DNA from: Escherichia ruysiae
GTDB taxonomy: Bacteria > Pseudomonadota > Gammaproteobacteria > Enterobacterales > Enterobacteriaceae
Length of the DNA: 64,000 nt
NCBI RefSeq assembly: GCF_031323975.1
Contig: NZ_JAVIWS010000001.1
Coordinates: 1,116,001 to 1,180,000 of the forward strand
Reading direction: 5' to 3'
The translations under genes were made by a program, and so were the position numbers. Below, piece by piece: positions 37,171 to 51,620 of this stretch (position 1 is the stretch's first letter; each line of letters opens with the position of its first letter). The notes below the pieces were generated by a model. It was not told where the DNA came from, did no database searches, and saw only the letters and a list, made by a program, of their open reading frames with translations.

Positions 37171-37659
37171 TTACGCTCTGGGCAAGAAACTTGACGAGCT
37201 TTGCAGATAATCAAAAAACCATCTGATGATAAAACTGAACTGTGGAATCAGCTGTGATTTGCTCCAGTCTTCGCTTTTCGACACTCCGGTAAAGGAGTCA
37301 AGAAAGAAAAGAATGGCAGCAACAATCAGCACACCACGCAACGCACCGAAACAGACGCCCAGCACCCGATCGGTGCCTGACAACCCTGTTTTCTCCACTA
37401 GCTGGCCTATCACGAAGTTCACGATAGCGCCAACGATAAGTGTGGCAATAAACAGTACCGCGATGGCAATCCCATTTCGAACCAGTTCGTCTTCAAAGCC
37501 CGTAAACCAGACTGACAGGTAAGTGTAGTAATGACTGGCGACAAAGAAAGCACAACCCCATGTCACCAGCGATAACGCTTCACGAACAAAGCCACGGATC
37601 AGGCTAACCAGAGAGGAAAAAGCAATCACCGCGATTATGGCGTAATCAATCCAGACCAT
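37171..37659 (-). CDS. cvpA: Membrane protein CvpA (colicin V production)
   Basis: Inner-membrane protein of 162 residues with four hydrophobic segments, needed for colicin V export or production from plasmids and for envelope tolerance to bile salts in enterics. Molecular role unknown. First gene of the purF operon and therefore PurR-controlled. Confidence 0.96.
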   Translation of the reverse strand: MVWIDYAIIAVIAFSSLVSLIRGFVREALSLVTWGCAFFVASHYYTYLSVWFTGFEDELVRNGIAIAVLFIATLIVGAIVNFVIGQLVEKTGLSGTDRVLGVCFGALRGVLIVAAILFFLDSFTGVSKSEDWSKSQLIPQFSFIIRWFFDYLQSSSSFLPRA

Positions 37660-37715
37660 ATGTGTCCCACGATTTTACGCCCTGTCATCCTGTTCGGGGC
37701 GCATTCTAACAGAAA

Positions 37716-37731
37716 AAGAAAACGTTTGCGT
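37716..37731 (-). promoter_or_regulatory. PurR operator of cvpA-purF-ubiX
   Basis: On the minus strand ACGCAAACGTTTTCTT, an essentially perfect PurR box, about 60 bp upstream of the cvpA start. Repression of purF by PurR with hypoxanthine or guanine is established in E. coli. Confidence 0.92.
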
Positions 37732-37799
37732 AGGGATTTCCTTCCCGCGCATCAATAAAAATGGCGCTGAAAAAACATTCAACGCCATCGTTTTTTTTT

Positions 37800-37915
37800 G
37801 CCTTTGCGGCATCGGGCAATACATGTCGGATGCGGCATAAACGCCTTATCCGACCTACGGTTCTACCCCTGCGTAGGCCTGATAAGACGCGCCAGCGTCG
37901 CATCAGGCAAAACCG
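37800..37915. repeat. REP pair (BIME) between cvpA and dedD
   Basis: Two REP palindromes in opposite orientation: TCGGATGCGGCATAAACGCC/TTATCCGACCTACGG, then GCCTGATAAGACGCGCCAGC/GTCGCATCAGGC, separated by about 20 bp. This is the usual E. coli BIME layout, placed directly downstream of dedD. Confidence 0.9.
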
Positions 37916-37917
37916 TA

Positions 37918-38577
37918 TTAATTCGGCGTATAGCCCATTACCACGCCGCTTAAGCCAGAAAGTTGCTTCAGCTCACCCAGCGAGCCTTTCAGCTTCTCTT
38001 TCGAGGCATCCGGCCCAACCAGAATACGGGTAATTTTACCCTGTACTGGCGTTGACGGCGACGTATAAACCCGGTATCCCGCACCGCGCAATTTACCAAC
38101 AATCTCATTCACTTTGTCGGCATTTTTCAGCGCACCCAGTTGCACAACATACGCTTTACCCGTCGGTGCAGCTTTTTCCTCCACGACCGGTTTCGGTTCT
38201 GGCTTCGGCGCAGGTGCTTCCACTTTCGGTTTAGGCGGTTCCACCGGTTTCGGCTTCGGCGGAGCGACCGGTGCAGGTTCCGGTTCAAACTCGGTATTAT
38301 TGGCTGCAATGATTGCCGGATCGAGCGAAGGTGCCGCAGCATCGCCCGCACGCACCTCCTCTGCAGCCCCTTCCGGCGGCTGTGTCGGCAATGCCTGGGT
38401 AGCGGCTGGCATCATATCAGGCTCATCACGATCGCCCGCTTTAGGCACCAGCGGGATTGCCGCGAACTCATCCTGATAATGTTTTTTCTGCCCGTCCAGC
38501 AGCCCTGGCAGCACAATCACTCCCAGCGCCACCAGCACTATTGTGCCAACTAACCGATTCTGAAACTTACTCGCCAC
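37918..38577 (-). CDS. dedD: SPOR-domain cell-division protein DedD
   Basis: Septal-ring protein: one N-terminal transmembrane helix (about residues 8-26), a long Pro/Lys/Glu-rich periplasmic linker (about residues 60-135) and a C-terminal SPOR domain (about residues 140-219) that binds denuded septal peptidoglycan. I use the GTG at 38577 (219 residues) because GAGGAG lies 5 bases upstream; the open frame to 38595 would skip that site. The linker may differ slightly in proline number between strains. Its start overlaps the folC end by 11 bp. Confidence 0.95.
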   Translation of the reverse strand: MASKFQNRLVGTIVLVALGVIVLPGLLDGQKKHYQDEFAAIPLVPKAGDRDEPDMMPAATQALPTQPPEGAAEEVRAGDAAAPSLDPAIIAANNTEFEPEPAPVAPPKPKPVEPPKPKVEAPAPKPEPKPVVEEKAAPTGKAYVVQLGALKNADKVNEIVGKLRGAGYRVYTSPSTPVQGKITRILVGPDASKEKLKGSLGELKQLSGLSGVVMGYTPN

Positions 38578-39835
38578 CGCTTCTCCTCGCGTCAATCACT
38601 TCCATGACATGTGCGACCGTGTGGAATGAACCACACACCAGCACGGTATCTTCCGGTTTAGCGTCTGCCATTGCGGCATCCCATGCCTGCGCAACGCTAT
38701 CAAATGATTTGCCGTTACCCAAATGCTCAAGCAGTTGTTCTGCCGTGGCACCGCGCGGCCCTTCCAGTGGCGCACAATACCAGTCATCCACCACGCTTTT
38801 CAACCAGGCCAATGTACCAGCAATATCTTTATCATGTAGCATACCGATTACTGCCAGTACGCGCCCGTTTTTCGGTAACGCTTTCATACGCCCGGTAAGA
38901 TATTCTGCCGCATGGGGATTATGGGCGACATCAAAAATGACGCGTGGCGACTCGCTCACAATCTGGAAACGTCCCGGCAAAATTGCGCTGGCAATGCCAT
39001 CGCGAATTGCCTGTTCACTGACCTCCAGACCGCTGGCACGCAGCGCAGCCAGCGCCGTTGCGGCATTCGGTTGTGGGACAAGCGGTAACGGCAGGTTTTC
39101 CAGCGTACCGTTTGCGTCGGTAAACGACCAGTCATGGTCGCTGACGAAATAATTCCACTCTACGCCTCGACGTCGCAACAGTGCGCCCTTCTCATGCGCT
39201 ACATCGGCGATGGTGTACGGCATTTCAGGTTCACCAACGATCGCCGGTCTTTCACTGCGGAAGATCCCCGCTTTCTCGCGACCAATGCTTTCGCGATCTG
39301 GCCCCAGCCAGTCGGTATGATCCAGCGCAATGCTGGTCACCACAGCCACATCAGCATCGACAATATTGGTGGCATCCAGACGACCACCCAGCCCCACTTC
39401 CAGAATTACCACATCAAGTTGCGCCTGTTTAAACAGCCACAGCGCCGACAACGTGCCGTATTCAAAATAGGTCAGGGAAATATCACCGCGTGCCGATTCA
39501 ATCTCAGCAAAAGAGGCGGTGTGGGCCGATTCTGGTAGTTCCTGACCCTGTACACGAACGCGCTCGGTATAACGCACCAGATGCGGCGAACTGTAAACCC
39601 CCACTTTGTACCCTGCCGCCATGAGTATCGATTCCAGCGTGCGGCAGGTTGTGCCTTTGCCATTCGTACCTGCAACGGTAAACACAAACGGTGCTGGTTT
39701 CAGAACGCCGAGATGCGCTGCCACCTGGCTTACGCGCTCAAGGCCGAGATCGATAGTCTTACTGTGCAGGTTTTCCAGATAAGAAAGCCACGAAGCCAAA
39801 GGCGACGCGGCTTGAGGTGTGCGTTTGATAATCAT
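38567..39835 (-). CDS. folC: Bifunctional dihydrofolate synthase/folylpolyglutamate synthase
   Basis: Mur-ligase-family enzyme (422 residues) that adds glutamate to dihydropteroate and then further glutamates to folates using ATP. The P-loop GTNGKGTT is at residues 56-63; the Mur-ligase central block (VILEVGLGGRLDATN) lies near 144-158; the C-terminal ligase domain starts near residue 300. It follows accD by 69 bp and overlaps dedD by 11 bp. Confidence 0.98.
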   Translation of the reverse strand: MIIKRTPQAASPLASWLSYLENLHSKTIDLGLERVSQVAAHLGVLKPAPFVFTVAGTNGKGTTCRTLESILMAAGYKVGVYSSPHLVRYTERVRVQGQELPESAHTASFAEIESARGDISLTYFEYGTLSALWLFKQAQLDVVILEVGLGGRLDATNIVDADVAVVTSIALDHTDWLGPDRESIGREKAGIFRSERPAIVGEPEMPYTIADVAHEKGALLRRRGVEWNYFVSDHDWSFTDANGTLENLPLPLVPQPNAATALAALRASGLEVSEQAIRDGIASAILPGRFQIVSESPRVIFDVAHNPHAAEYLTGRMKALPKNGRVLAVIGMLHDKDIAGTLAWLKSVVDDWYCAPLEGPRGATAEQLLEHLGNGKSFDSVAQAWDAAMADAKPEDTVLVCGSFHTVAHVMEVIDARRSGGE

Positions 39836-39867
39836 GGTATCCGCTGATTCATTACGGGGATAATAGC

Positions 39868-39896
39868 AAAAGGGCAGAGCCAGCGGCCCTGCCCTT
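39868..39896 (-). terminator. Terminator after accD
   Basis: Minus-strand 8-bp stem (AAGGGCAG / CTGCCCTT) with an 11-base loop and a short U-run, 9 bp after the accD stop. It may be partial, because folC lies 33 bp further on in the same direction. Confidence 0.7.
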
Positions 39897-39904
39897 ATCA
39901 GTTA

Positions 39905-40819
39905 TCAGGCCTCAGGTTCCTGATCCGGTGCTGGTGGCACCACTTCGCCTTCACGTGGCGCTTCAGGATTTGGCGCTGGCAGATTCATCAGCTTCGCCAG
40001 AATGCTCGCCAGTTTCAGGCGCATTTCCGGACGGCGGACGATCATGTCGATCGCGCCTTTTTCGATCAGGAACTCACTGCGCTGGAATCCCGGCGGCAGT
40101 TTTTCGCGAACGGTCTGTTCAATCACACGCGGGCCGGCAAAGCCGATCAACGCTTTCGGTTCAGCAATATTGAGATCGCCAAGCATCGCGAAACTTGCAG
40201 AAACACCGCCCATGGTCGGATCGGTCAGCACGGAAATGTACGGCAGACCGCGCTCTTGCATTTTCGCCAGCGCCGCAGAGGTTTTCGCCATCTGCATCAG
40301 CGACATCAGCGCCTCTTGCATACGTGCGCCACCAGAGGCGGAAAAGCAGATAAGCGGGCAGTTGTCTTCCAGCGCCTGCTCAACGGCACGCACAAAACGA
40401 GCACCCACTACGGATCCCATTGAACCGCCCATAAAGGCAAATTCGAAGGCAGCAGCAACGACCGGCATTCCATACAGAGTGCCTTTCATTACGACCAGCG
40501 CGTCTTTTTCGCCGGTTTCTTTCTGTGCTGATGCCAGACGATCTTTATACTTTTTGGAGTCACGGAACTTCAGCACATCTTTCGGCTCAAGCTCGCTACC
40601 CAGCTCCACAAGGCTTCCTTCATCTAACAGGCTATGCAGGCGATTACGCGCCGTCATACGCATGTGATGGTCACACTTCGGACAGACCTCAAGATTACGT
40701 TCCAGCTCTGCACGGTATAAAACCTGACCGCAGCTATCACACTTAGTCCACACACCTTCAGGAATGCTTGCCTTGCGGGTGGGAGTAATGTTGCTTTTAA
40801 TTCGTTCAATCCAGCTCAT
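39905..40819 (-). CDS. accD: Acetyl-CoA carboxylase carboxyltransferase beta subunit
   Basis: Beta subunit of acetyl-CoA carboxylase (304 residues from the ATG at 40819). With AccA it transfers CO2 from biotin to acetyl-CoA, the first step of fatty-acid synthesis. An N-terminal zinc ribbon with Cys27, Cys30, Cys46 and Cys49 is present; it is reported to bind the accA and accD mRNAs. The crotonase-fold body carries the GGSMGSVVG and SGGARMQE loops. Start chosen by family length; the longer open frame to 40906 has no support. Confidence 0.98.
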   Translation of the reverse strand: MSWIERIKSNITPTRKASIPEGVWTKCDSCGQVLYRAELERNLEVCPKCDHHMRMTARNRLHSLLDEGSLVELGSELEPKDVLKFRDSKKYKDRLASAQKETGEKDALVVMKGTLYGMPVVAAAFEFAFMGGSMGSVVGARFVRAVEQALEDNCPLICFSASGGARMQEALMSLMQMAKTSAALAKMQERGLPYISVLTDPTMGGVSASFAMLGDLNIAEPKALIGFAGPRVIEQTVREKLPPGFQRSEFLIEKGAIDMIVRRPEMRLKLASILAKLMNLPAPNPEAPREGEVVPPAPDQEPEA

Positions 40820-40972
40820 TAGGGACCTTTCTGTCTGAACCTGGTTCGATGCCAGTTTTATCTTTGGGGACGCATAATGCCATTTTTGCCCCCAACAGAC
40901 CATCAATGTTGCACATTAAAACATAACAGCCCGAAACTTTGGATAAAAAAGTGGTCGAACCGCCGAGTTACT

Positions 40973-41632
40973 TTATTTTGCGGCGCGTGCCGCAGCGCGT
41001 TTGTGACGGATAATTTCGATGACGCCCGGCAATATGGAAACCACAATAATCCCGACGATCAGCAGCTTAAGGTTATCCTGAACCATTGGGATTGTACCGA
41101 AGAAATAGCCTGCGTAGGTAAAAAGCAGTACCCATAACAGCGCGCCGATCACATTGTAAGCGGCGAAATGACGGTACGACATGTGGCCCATCCCCGCAAC
41201 GAACGGGGCGAACGTTCTGACGATTGGCACAAAACGGGCAAGAATAATGGTTTTGCCACCGTGTTTCTCATAAAACTGATGCGTTTTGTCGAGATAGCTA
41301 CGGCGGAAAATTTTCGAGTTCGGATTACTGAATAATTTCTCGCCGAACAATCGCCCGATGGTGTAGTTGACCGCATCACCAACAATCGCGGCAATTAACA
41401 TCAGTACGACCATCATATGAACATTGAGATCGTTGGTTTCAAGCGAAGCCAGTGCTCCAGCGACAAACAGCAGCGAATCTCCCGGCAGAAACGGTGTCAC
41501 CACCAGACCGGTTTCACAGAACAAAATCAAAAACAGGATGGCATAAACCCAGACGCCATACTCTGCGACCAGCTCCGCCAGATGCACATCAATGTGCAGG
41601 ATAAAATCGATGAGGAAATAAATCAGGTCCAT
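40973..41632 (-). CDS. dedA: DedA-family inner-membrane protein
   Basis: DedA/VTT-family membrane protein (219 residues, about five or six hydrophobic segments). Family members support envelope integrity, proton motive force and probably undecaprenyl-phosphate recycling; paralogues in E. coli are redundant. Signature FLPGDSLLF near residue 48 and the [14 protein letters not shown] re-entrant segment near residue 138 are present. It lies upstream of accD with 153 bp between. Confidence 0.96.
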   Translation of the reverse strand: MDLIYFLIDFILHIDVHLAELVAEYGVWVYAILFLILFCETGLVVTPFLPGDSLLFVAGALASLETNDLNVHMMVVLMLIAAIVGDAVNYTIGRLFGEKLFSNPNSKIFRRSYLDKTHQFYEKHGGKTIILARFVPIVRTFAPFVAGMGHMSYRHFAAYNVIGALLWVLLFTYAGYFFGTIPMVQDNLKLLIVGIIVVSILPGVIEIIRHKRAAARAAK

Positions 41633-41660
41633 AATTGCCTATGCCTTTTGCTCTTACTCT

Positions 41661-41693
41661 TTCAGGCCGTAACTGCGCTGGCTACGGCCTGAA
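41661..41693 (-). terminator. Stem-loop between truA and dedA
   Basis: Perfect 11-bp stem (TTCAGGCCGTA / TACGGCCTGAA) with an 11-base loop, 22 bp after the truA stop. There is no long U-run, so it is either a weak terminator or a processing or stability hairpin. Confidence 0.5.
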
Positions 41694-41714
41694 ATGTTCA
41701 GAGCATTATTCTCG

Positions 41715-42527
41715 TTAGTCCGCCAGAAATAGCGGGCCCATTGGCGGCTTTGGAAGATCAAACCGGTCAGGGTAATCCACCGCAACCAGATATAGACCTT
41801 CCGCTTTCGCCGTTGCTGCCGCCAGCGTTCTGTCCTTTGCCGCCAACAGCTCTGCTATCCAGCTCTCTGGCTGGTTGTGGGCACCGACTTCCATCAGGCT
41901 GCCTACAATATTCCTCACCATATGGTGTACAAAGGCATTCGCTTTGATATCCACCACCACATAAGGACCGTGACGCGTGACGTTGATATGCATAACGTTG
42001 CGCCACGGCGTTCGGGACTGACATTGCACCGCGCGGAACGAGGTGAAATCATTCTCGCCCAGCAGGCATTGCGCAGCCCGATGCATCCGTTCGGCGTCCA
42101 GCGGTTCGTAAAAGTGGGTTACCCCTTTACTCAGCACTGCCGGGCGCAGGCGATGATTGTAGATGATGTAGCGATAACGGCGAGCCGTGGCGCTAAATCT
42201 GGCATGAAAATCATCGGGTACAGCTTTAACCCAACGCACGGCGATGTCACCAGGTAAATTCGCATTTACGCCCAACGTCCACGCAGCGTCTTTGCGCTGC
42301 GCGGTCGTTTCGAAATGCACAACCTGCCCGGTGCCGTGTACGCCTGCGTCGGTACGCCCGGCGCAGAAGACGGTGATCGGTTCGTTCGCCACCTGCGAGA
42401 GCGCCTTTTCCAGCTTCTCCTGCACGCTGCGAACTTCGTTCTGCCGTTGCCAGCCGTAATATCTGCTGCCGTCGTACTCAATGCCCAGCGCAATTTTATA
42501 AACTGGCGGTTGTTGCTGGTCGGACAT
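41715..42527 (-). CDS. truA: tRNA pseudouridine(38-40) synthase
   Basis: Converts uridines 38, 39 and 40 of the tRNA anticodon arm to pseudouridine (270 residues). Catalytic Asp60 is in the GRTDAGVHG motif. Its ATG overlaps the usg stop by one base (TAATG), indicating translational coupling. The operon order pdxB-usg-truA-dedA is the known E. coli arrangement. Confidence 0.98.
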   Translation of the reverse strand: MSDQQQPPVYKIALGIEYDGSRYYGWQRQNEVRSVQEKLEKALSQVANEPITVFCAGRTDAGVHGTGQVVHFETTAQRKDAAWTLGVNANLPGDIAVRWVKAVPDDFHARFSATARRYRYIIYNHRLRPAVLSKGVTHFYEPLDAERMHRAAQCLLGENDFTSFRAVQCQSRTPWRNVMHINVTRHGPYVVVDIKANAFVHHMVRNIVGSLMEVGAHNQPESWIAELLAAKDRTLAAATAKAEGLYLVAVDYPDRFDLPKPPMGPLFLAD

Positions 42528-43540
42528 TAGTACAGGTACTCCTGCACCAGTTTTTCAGCGATCTTCACTGCCATCAATGCGCCGCCAAAGCGAACGTTAT
42601 CAGCCACCGACCAGAACTGAATTTGCTCCGGCATACCATAGTCATTACGCACGCAACCAACAGAAAGATGCGGCGACCCGGAAGCATCGCCCACCTGCGT
42701 TGGAAATTCATTCTCTTCAGAAAGCTCAATATCTTCGCTTTGAGCAAACGCATCACGCGCTTCTTCTGCCGCCAGCGGACGCAGTGCTTCAAAATTGACC
42801 ATCTGGGCATGACCGTAAAATACCGGTGCCTGAACAACACTTGCCGAGATCATCAGTCCTTCGTCCTGCATGATTTTGCGCACTTCATCGACGATACGGC
42901 GTTCTTCGCGCACGCTACCTTCGCGATCCGGCAATAAGGGCAGCATGTTGAACGCCAGCTGACGCCCAAAGAAATCTTCTTCATCAATCGGAATACCGTT
43001 CAGCAGTTTCGCGCTCTGCCCCGCTAACGCATCGACCGCTTTTTTACCCTGGGCGGAGGCAGAAATCAGGCTGGTGACGCTGATACGAGACAAACCGCCT
43101 TGATCGATTAACGGTTTCAGTGCCGCCAGTAACTGGCTGGTCAGGCTGTCCGGTACGGCGATGACATTCCGGTTGCGGTAATCGGTCAGTACAAACGGGT
43201 TTACTTCCGGCACCACCAGCGGTACGTCGGGTTCGAGAGCAAACAATCCGCTGCTGTCGATCACCAGACAACCCGCGTTGGTCGCTTCTTCAACCCAGGC
43301 AGCGGTCGCTTCTTTGCCTGCGACAAAAAATGCCAGTTGCGCCTGCGTCCAGTCGAATTCAGCGGCATCCTGCACGGTGATTGTCTTACCACCAAAGCGC
43401 AGTTGTTCGCCTGCGCTTTCGTTACGTGCCAGTGCATAAATTTCCCCAACCGGGAACTGACGTTCAGCCAGCGTTTCAAGCAGGGCTTCGCCCACAGCGC
43501 CAGTTGCGCCCAGGACGGCAATGTTCCAGCCTTCAGACAT
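42527..43540 (-). CDS. usg: Aspartate-semialdehyde dehydrogenase-like protein Usg
   Basis: 337 residues related throughout to aspartate-beta-semialdehyde dehydrogenase. The NADP-binding N-terminus [12 protein letters not shown] (residues 10-21) is intact. The active-site segment reads PDSLTS at 130-135 where true Asd enzymes have PNCST, so the catalytic Cys is replaced by Ser132. It is therefore unlikely to be an Asd enzyme; function unknown. It lies between pdxB and truA. Confidence 0.95.
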   Translation of the reverse strand: MSEGWNIAVLGATGAVGEALLETLAERQFPVGEIYALARNESAGEQLRFGGKTITVQDAAEFDWTQAQLAFFVAGKEATAAWVEEATNAGCLVIDSSGLFALEPDVPLVVPEVNPFVLTDYRNRNVIAVPDSLTSQLLAALKPLIDQGGLSRISVTSLISASAQGKKAVDALAGQSAKLLNGIPIDEEDFFGRQLAFNMLPLLPDREGSVREERRIVDEVRKIMQDEGLMISASVVQAPVFYGHAQMVNFEALRPLAAEEARDAFAQSEDIELSEENEFPTQVGDASGSPHLSVGCVRNDYGMPEQIQFWSVADNVRFGGALMAVKIAEKLVQEYLY

Positions 43541-43605
43541 GGTGGTTTACTCCAGAAATAGCAAAACTCCCTGCCGATATTACAGCAGAGAGCATGAAGA
43601 AGAGA

Positions 43606-44742
43606 TTAACGTGCCGGATGATGAACGGCGTTAAAACCCAGTTTACACAGTAATGCCGCCGCGCTGGCGTCATCACAGATCACATACAGAGACGACCATT
43701 CACGGCGCTCAAGGTAGTTTTTGCGCAGTTTATCAAACTCACCCGGTATTCCGGCGACTTTACGCAGCGGTGCGTCATCGCGGCGCACATCATACACCAA
43801 ATGCACCAGCCTTTTCAGCGTTGGCTGATCGAGCGAGCCATGCAGCGTAATGCGACCAAACTCTGGCGTTGGCAGCAATGTATCCAGCGCAACGTGTTGT
43901 TCATGACCAATAAACTTGCTATAGGCTTCAAACACTTGCGTAGTACCGCGCGCTTTTCCTTCCAGGGTATAACCGGCAATATGCGGCGTGCCGATATCCA
44001 CTTTCTTCAACAGTTCCACGTTGAGTTCCGGTTCGCCTTCCCAGACATCCAGCACCACGCTTAATTTCTGACCTTCGTTCAGACAGGTCAGCAGGGCGGT
44101 ATTATCGACGACTGCGCCACGGCAGGCGTTAATCAGGATCGCTCCAGGTTTAAGGCTACGGATCAGTTTTTCATCCGCCAGATGTAGCGTTTTGTACGGC
44201 CCATCTTTAAAGAGCGGTGTATGGAAAGTCAGAACATCTGCGTGCTGAACCAGCTCATCAAGAGAACGGAAATTCCCCTCATCCCCACGATCGGCGCGTG
44301 GCGGATCGCAAAGCAAGGTTTTAATCCCCAACGCCTCCAGCCGCGCCTGTAATCGACGACCGACATTACCGACGCCCACGATCCCCACGGTACGGTCATG
44401 CAGTGAAAATCCATCGCGTTCGGCAAGCATCAGCAATGACGAGAAAACGTATTCCACTACCGCAATCGCATTACAGCCAGGTGCCGCAGAAAAACCAATC
44501 CCCACCTGCTTCAACCATGCCTCATCAACATGGTCTGTCCCTGCCGTGGCAGTGCCAACAAATTTTATCGGTTTCCCCGTCAGCAGCGACGCGTTCACTT
44601 TTGTGACTGAACGCACCATCAGCGCATCTGCATCATCCAGTTCAGCGACTGGAATTGGACGCCCCGGAACCGCTTTCACCTCACCCAGACGGCTAAATAA
44701 TTCGCGGGCATAAGGCATATTTTCATCAACAAGGATTTTCAC
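43606..44742 (-). CDS. pdxB: Erythronate-4-phosphate dehydrogenase
   Basis: Second step of the DXP-dependent pyridoxal 5'-phosphate pathway: 4-phosphoerythronate oxidation (378 residues). D-2-hydroxyacid dehydrogenase fold with the NAD motif [17 protein letters not shown] near residues 120-136, and the catalytic Arg/Glu/His signature regions NACRGAVVD and TPHIAGYT. It starts at GTG (44742), with AGGT 9 bases upstream; the frame is open further upstream but family length supports this start. First gene of the pdxB-usg-truA-dedA string. Confidence 0.97.
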   Translation of the reverse strand: MKILVDENMPYARELFSRLGEVKAVPGRPIPVAELDDADALMVRSVTKVNASLLTGKPIKFVGTATAGTDHVDEAWLKQVGIGFSAAPGCNAIAVVEYVFSSLLMLAERDGFSLHDRTVGIVGVGNVGRRLQARLEALGIKTLLCDPPRADRGDEGNFRSLDELVQHADVLTFHTPLFKDGPYKTLHLADEKLIRSLKPGAILINACRGAVVDNTALLTCLNEGQKLSVVLDVWEGEPELNVELLKKVDIGTPHIAGYTLEGKARGTTQVFEAYSKFIGHEQHVALDTLLPTPEFGRITLHGSLDQPTLKRLVHLVYDVRRDDAPLRKVAGIPGEFDKLRKNYLERREWSSLYVICDDASAAALLCKLGFNAVHHPAR

Positions 44743-44841
44743 GTTTGTGCTACCTGTATGAGAACGAGAGTTAACCGGATAAGTGTGCCATAATCTCGCG
44801 GCCAGGCATACTTGCGATGATTTCAGGTATAAGGATACATA

Positions 44842-47015
<2,174 letters not shown>

Positions 47016-47175
47016 TTACTCCAGAATGCAGCGCAAGGCGAGGAATTTCCCCGTCTCATCTCTCTGGTTTCAGGGTTACGGTGCGTTGGCAGGATTTAAC
47101 GCTTACGTCTTTTCAGAAGGAAATCGACAAAGCGGGAAGTTTGCCTGGAACAGGCGGCAATTGTCAATGATGTGA

Positions 47176-47201
47176 AAAAGGGAACCATCAGGCTCCCTTT
47201 T
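47176..47201 (-). terminator. Terminator after fabB
   Basis: Minus strand: AAAGGGA...TCCCTTTTT, an imperfect stem with U-run, about 55 bp after the fabB stop. A REP element lies between the stop and the hairpin. Confidence 0.75.
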
Positions 47202-47206
47202 GCGTT

Positions 47207-47246
47207 AGTGTCGGATGCGACGCTGACGCGTTTTATCCGACCGACT
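47207..47246. repeat. REP element (fabB 3' region)
   Basis: TGTCGGATGCGACGCTGACGCG then TTTTATCCGACCG, a single REP palindrome immediately after fabB. Confidence 0.8.
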
Positions 47247-47253
47247 CTATCTA

Positions 47254-48474
47254 TTAATCTTTCAGCTTGCGCATTACCAGCGTGGCGTTGGTGCCGCCGA
47301 AGCCGAAGCTGTTAGACATAACGGTAGTCAGTTCGCGATCGGTTTTTTCGGTCACGATGTTCAGACCCGCCGCCTGTTCGTCCAGCTCTTCAATGTTGAT
47401 GCTCGGGGCGATAAAGCCGTGCTCCAGCATCAGCAGAGAGTAGATAGCTTCCTGCACACCCGCCGCGCCCAGTGAGTGACCGGTCATTGCTTTGGTTGCA
47501 GAAATCGCCGGGCTCTTATCGCCGAACACTTCACGGATAGCCGCCAGCTCTTTCACGTCGCCAACCGGAGTTGAAGTACCGTGAGAGTTCAGGTAGTCGA
47601 TTGGGGTATCAACGCCGTGCATCGCCATCTTCATGCAGCGAACCGCACCTTCACCAGACGGAGCAACCATATCTGCGCCATCAGACGTTGCGCCGTAGCC
47701 AACGATTTCAGCGTAGATGTGGGCGCCACGTGCCAGAGCGTGTTCCAGCTCTTCCACCACGACCATACCACCGCCGCCAGCGATAACGAAACCATCACGA
47801 TGAGCGTCATAAGTACGGGAGGCTTTTTCCGGGGTGTCGTTGTATTTGGTAGACAGCGCGCCCATTGCATCGAATTCGCACGCCATTTCCCAGCACAGCT
47901 CTTCGCCGCCGCCAGCAAACACGATATCTTGTTTGCCCAGTTGGATCTGCTCGACTGCGTTACCGATACAGTGTGCGGAAGTCGCACACGCGGAGCTGAT
48001 GGAGTAGTTAACACCGTGAATTTTAAACGGTGTGGCGAGGCAGGCAGAAACGCCAGATGCCATCGCTTTGGTGACCACATACGGGCCAACCGCTTTCAGG
48101 CCGCGCGGGCCACGCATTGCGTCAGCGCCGAACACCTGGAAACGCGGGGAACCGCCGCCGGAACCTGCAATCAGGCCAACGCGCGGGTTATTCTGGTAAG
48201 CTTCCGGAGAGAGGCCAGCATCTGCAATTGCCTGCTCCATAGAAAGGAATGCATAGATGGATGCGTCGCTCATAAAGCGCACAACTTTGCGGTCAATGAG
48301 GCCAGTGGTATCCAGTTTTACGTTGCCCCAGACGTGGCTACGCATGCCGGAATCCTTCAGCTCCTGAGAGAAAGTGATCCCTGAACGTCCTTCACGCAGA
48401 GATGCCAGGACTTCCTGCTGGTTATTACCGATGCTGGAAACAATGCCCAGGCCAGTAATCACTGCACGTTTCAT
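47254..48474 (-). CDS. fabB: 3-oxoacyl-[ACP] synthase I
   Basis: Beta-ketoacyl-ACP synthase I (406 residues), required for elongation in unsaturated fatty-acid synthesis. Thiolase fold with nucleophile Cys163 (SSACATSA) and two catalytic histidines in the [11 protein letters not shown] and [12 protein letters not shown] blocks. It is preceded by FabR and FadR operator sequences in the divergent region with mnmC. Confidence 0.99.
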   Translation of the reverse strand: MKRAVITGLGIVSSIGNNQQEVLASLREGRSGITFSQELKDSGMRSHVWGNVKLDTTGLIDRKVVRFMSDASIYAFLSMEQAIADAGLSPEAYQNNPRVGLIAGSGGGSPRFQVFGADAMRGPRGLKAVGPYVVTKAMASGVSACLATPFKIHGVNYSISSACATSAHCIGNAVEQIQLGKQDIVFAGGGEELCWEMACEFDAMGALSTKYNDTPEKASRTYDAHRDGFVIAGGGGMVVVEELEHALARGAHIYAEIVGYGATSDGADMVAPSGEGAVRCMKMAMHGVDTPIDYLNSHGTSTPVGDVKELAAIREVFGDKSPAISATKAMTGHSLGAAGVQEAIYSLLMLEHGFIAPSINIEELDEQAAGLNIVTEKTDRELTTVMSNSFGFGGTNATLVMRKLKD

Positions 48475-48521
48475 TCAATACCTCTGTAAGTCGCACATAG
48501 AGTAAGTTTCGAATGCACAAT

Positions 48522-48539
48522 AGCGTACACTTGTACGCC
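48522..48539 (-). promoter_or_regulatory. FabR operator of fabB
   Basis: AGCGTACA-CT-TGTACGCC, matching the FabR palindrome AGCGTACA-N2-TGTACGCT except for the last base. FabR repression of fabB in response to unsaturated acyl chains is established. It is about 48 bp upstream of the fabB start. Confidence 0.9.
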
Positions 48540-48540
48540 G

Positions 48541-48557
48541 AACAAGTCCGATCAGAC
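48541..48557 (-). promoter_or_regulatory. FadR site of fabB
   Basis: Minus strand GTCTGATCGGACTTGTT fits the FadR consensus ANCTGGTCNGACCNGNT with three mismatches. FadR activates fabB in E. coli. It lies directly upstream of the FabR operator. Confidence 0.82.
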
Positions 48558-48566
48558 AATTTATAG

Positions 48567-50639
<2,073 letters not shown>

Positions 50640-50652
50640 TCAGCTTTGGCAT

Positions 50653-50752
<100 letters not shown>

Positions 50753-50759
50753 CAACAAC

Positions 50760-51038
50760 TTACTGCTGTGACGCCTGCTGAAACAGGTTTTCCCACATAT
50801 CGGTAACCAGCGCCTGGTCACGCGGCGACAATTCACCGGCGCCAATGGCTTTTTCCAGACTCTGGCTAACGGTTGTATGCACAGCCTGGGCGGAGTGGTC
50901 ATCACCACTTTCCAGTTCTGCGATGGCTAACGTCAGGTGGCCACGCAAATATCCACTGGCAAACAACTCATCATCACTGGCATAGTCAACCATACCGTCG
51001 ATTAATGCCAGAATGCGTGATTCAAACTCCGCGATCAT
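50760..51038 (-). CDS. yfcL: YfcL family protein
   Basis: Small conserved acidic cytoplasmic protein of 92 residues, predicted helical, no recognised catalytic motif. It lies 33 bp after epmC, on the same strand as the long aroC-mepA-yfcA-epmC run, and is probably the last gene of that transcript. Function unknown. Confidence 0.9.
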   Translation of the reverse strand: MIAEFESRILALIDGMVDYASDDELFASGYLRGHLTLAIAELESGDDHSAQAVHTTVSQSLEKAIGAGELSPRDQALVTDMWENLFQQASQQ

Positions 51039-51071
51039 CTTCTTTCCTCATTGTAAAACGTGGCGCTGGCT

Positions 51072-51620
51072 TCAGTTGAGCTCTTCCGGCCACGGGAACT
51101 GTTCCGCCGTAATTTCCGGCGTGTGATAATAATTTTGTAATGCGTTTATGAAGCGTGCCGGACGTTCGGGAATACCGTTTGCCAGATAATCCATCACCTG
51201 CGCATGTACGCGTCGCTGGAACACCACGCGATCCGGTTCGAAGTCGCCTTCCAGATTGTCGCAGCTAACATTAAACGGATATCCCGCCGCCACGCAGAAC
51301 AACCAGTCCAGCGCCTGCGGCTTAACTTCAACATCTTCAAACTGGCTTTGCGTTTGGGCATCGCGTCCGTCCGGGCAATACCAGTAGCCGAAATCAACCA
51401 GTTCACGGCGCGCTTTCCCGGCAATACACCAGTGCGAAATCTCATGAATTGCGCTGGCATAAAAACCATGAGCAAAGACGATTCGGTTAAACGGTATTTC
51501 CGCATCAGCAGGAAGATAGATCGGTTCGTCGTCGCCTTTAATCAGACGGGTATTAAATTCATCGGCAAAGCAGCTATTAAAAATTTCAATCAACTGCTCA
51601 TAGTGGTGTGTACTGTTCAT
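51072..51620 (-). CDS. epmC: Elongation factor P hydroxylase EpmC
   Basis: 182 residues. Hydroxylates the beta-lysyl-lysine modification on EF-P after EpmA and EpmB have installed it. A metal-site-like HExxH (His59, Glu60, His63; AIHEISHW) is visible. It overlaps the yfcA stop by one base. Formerly yfcM. Confidence 0.95.
   Translation of the reverse strand: MNSTHHYEQLIEIFNSCFADEFNTRLIKGDDEPIYLPADAEIPFNRIVFAHGFYASAIHEISHWCIAGKARRELVDFGYWYCPDGRDAQTQSQFEDVEVKPQALDWLFCVAAGYPFNVSCDNLEGDFEPDRVVFQRRVHAQVMDYLANGIPERPARFINALQNYYHTPEITAEQFPWPEELN

Noticed and set aside
37800..37915. Repeats near dedD considered as a CRISPR or attachment site
   Set aside because: They are ordinary REP palindromes in BIME order, with no regular spacer length and no cas or integrase gene nearby.
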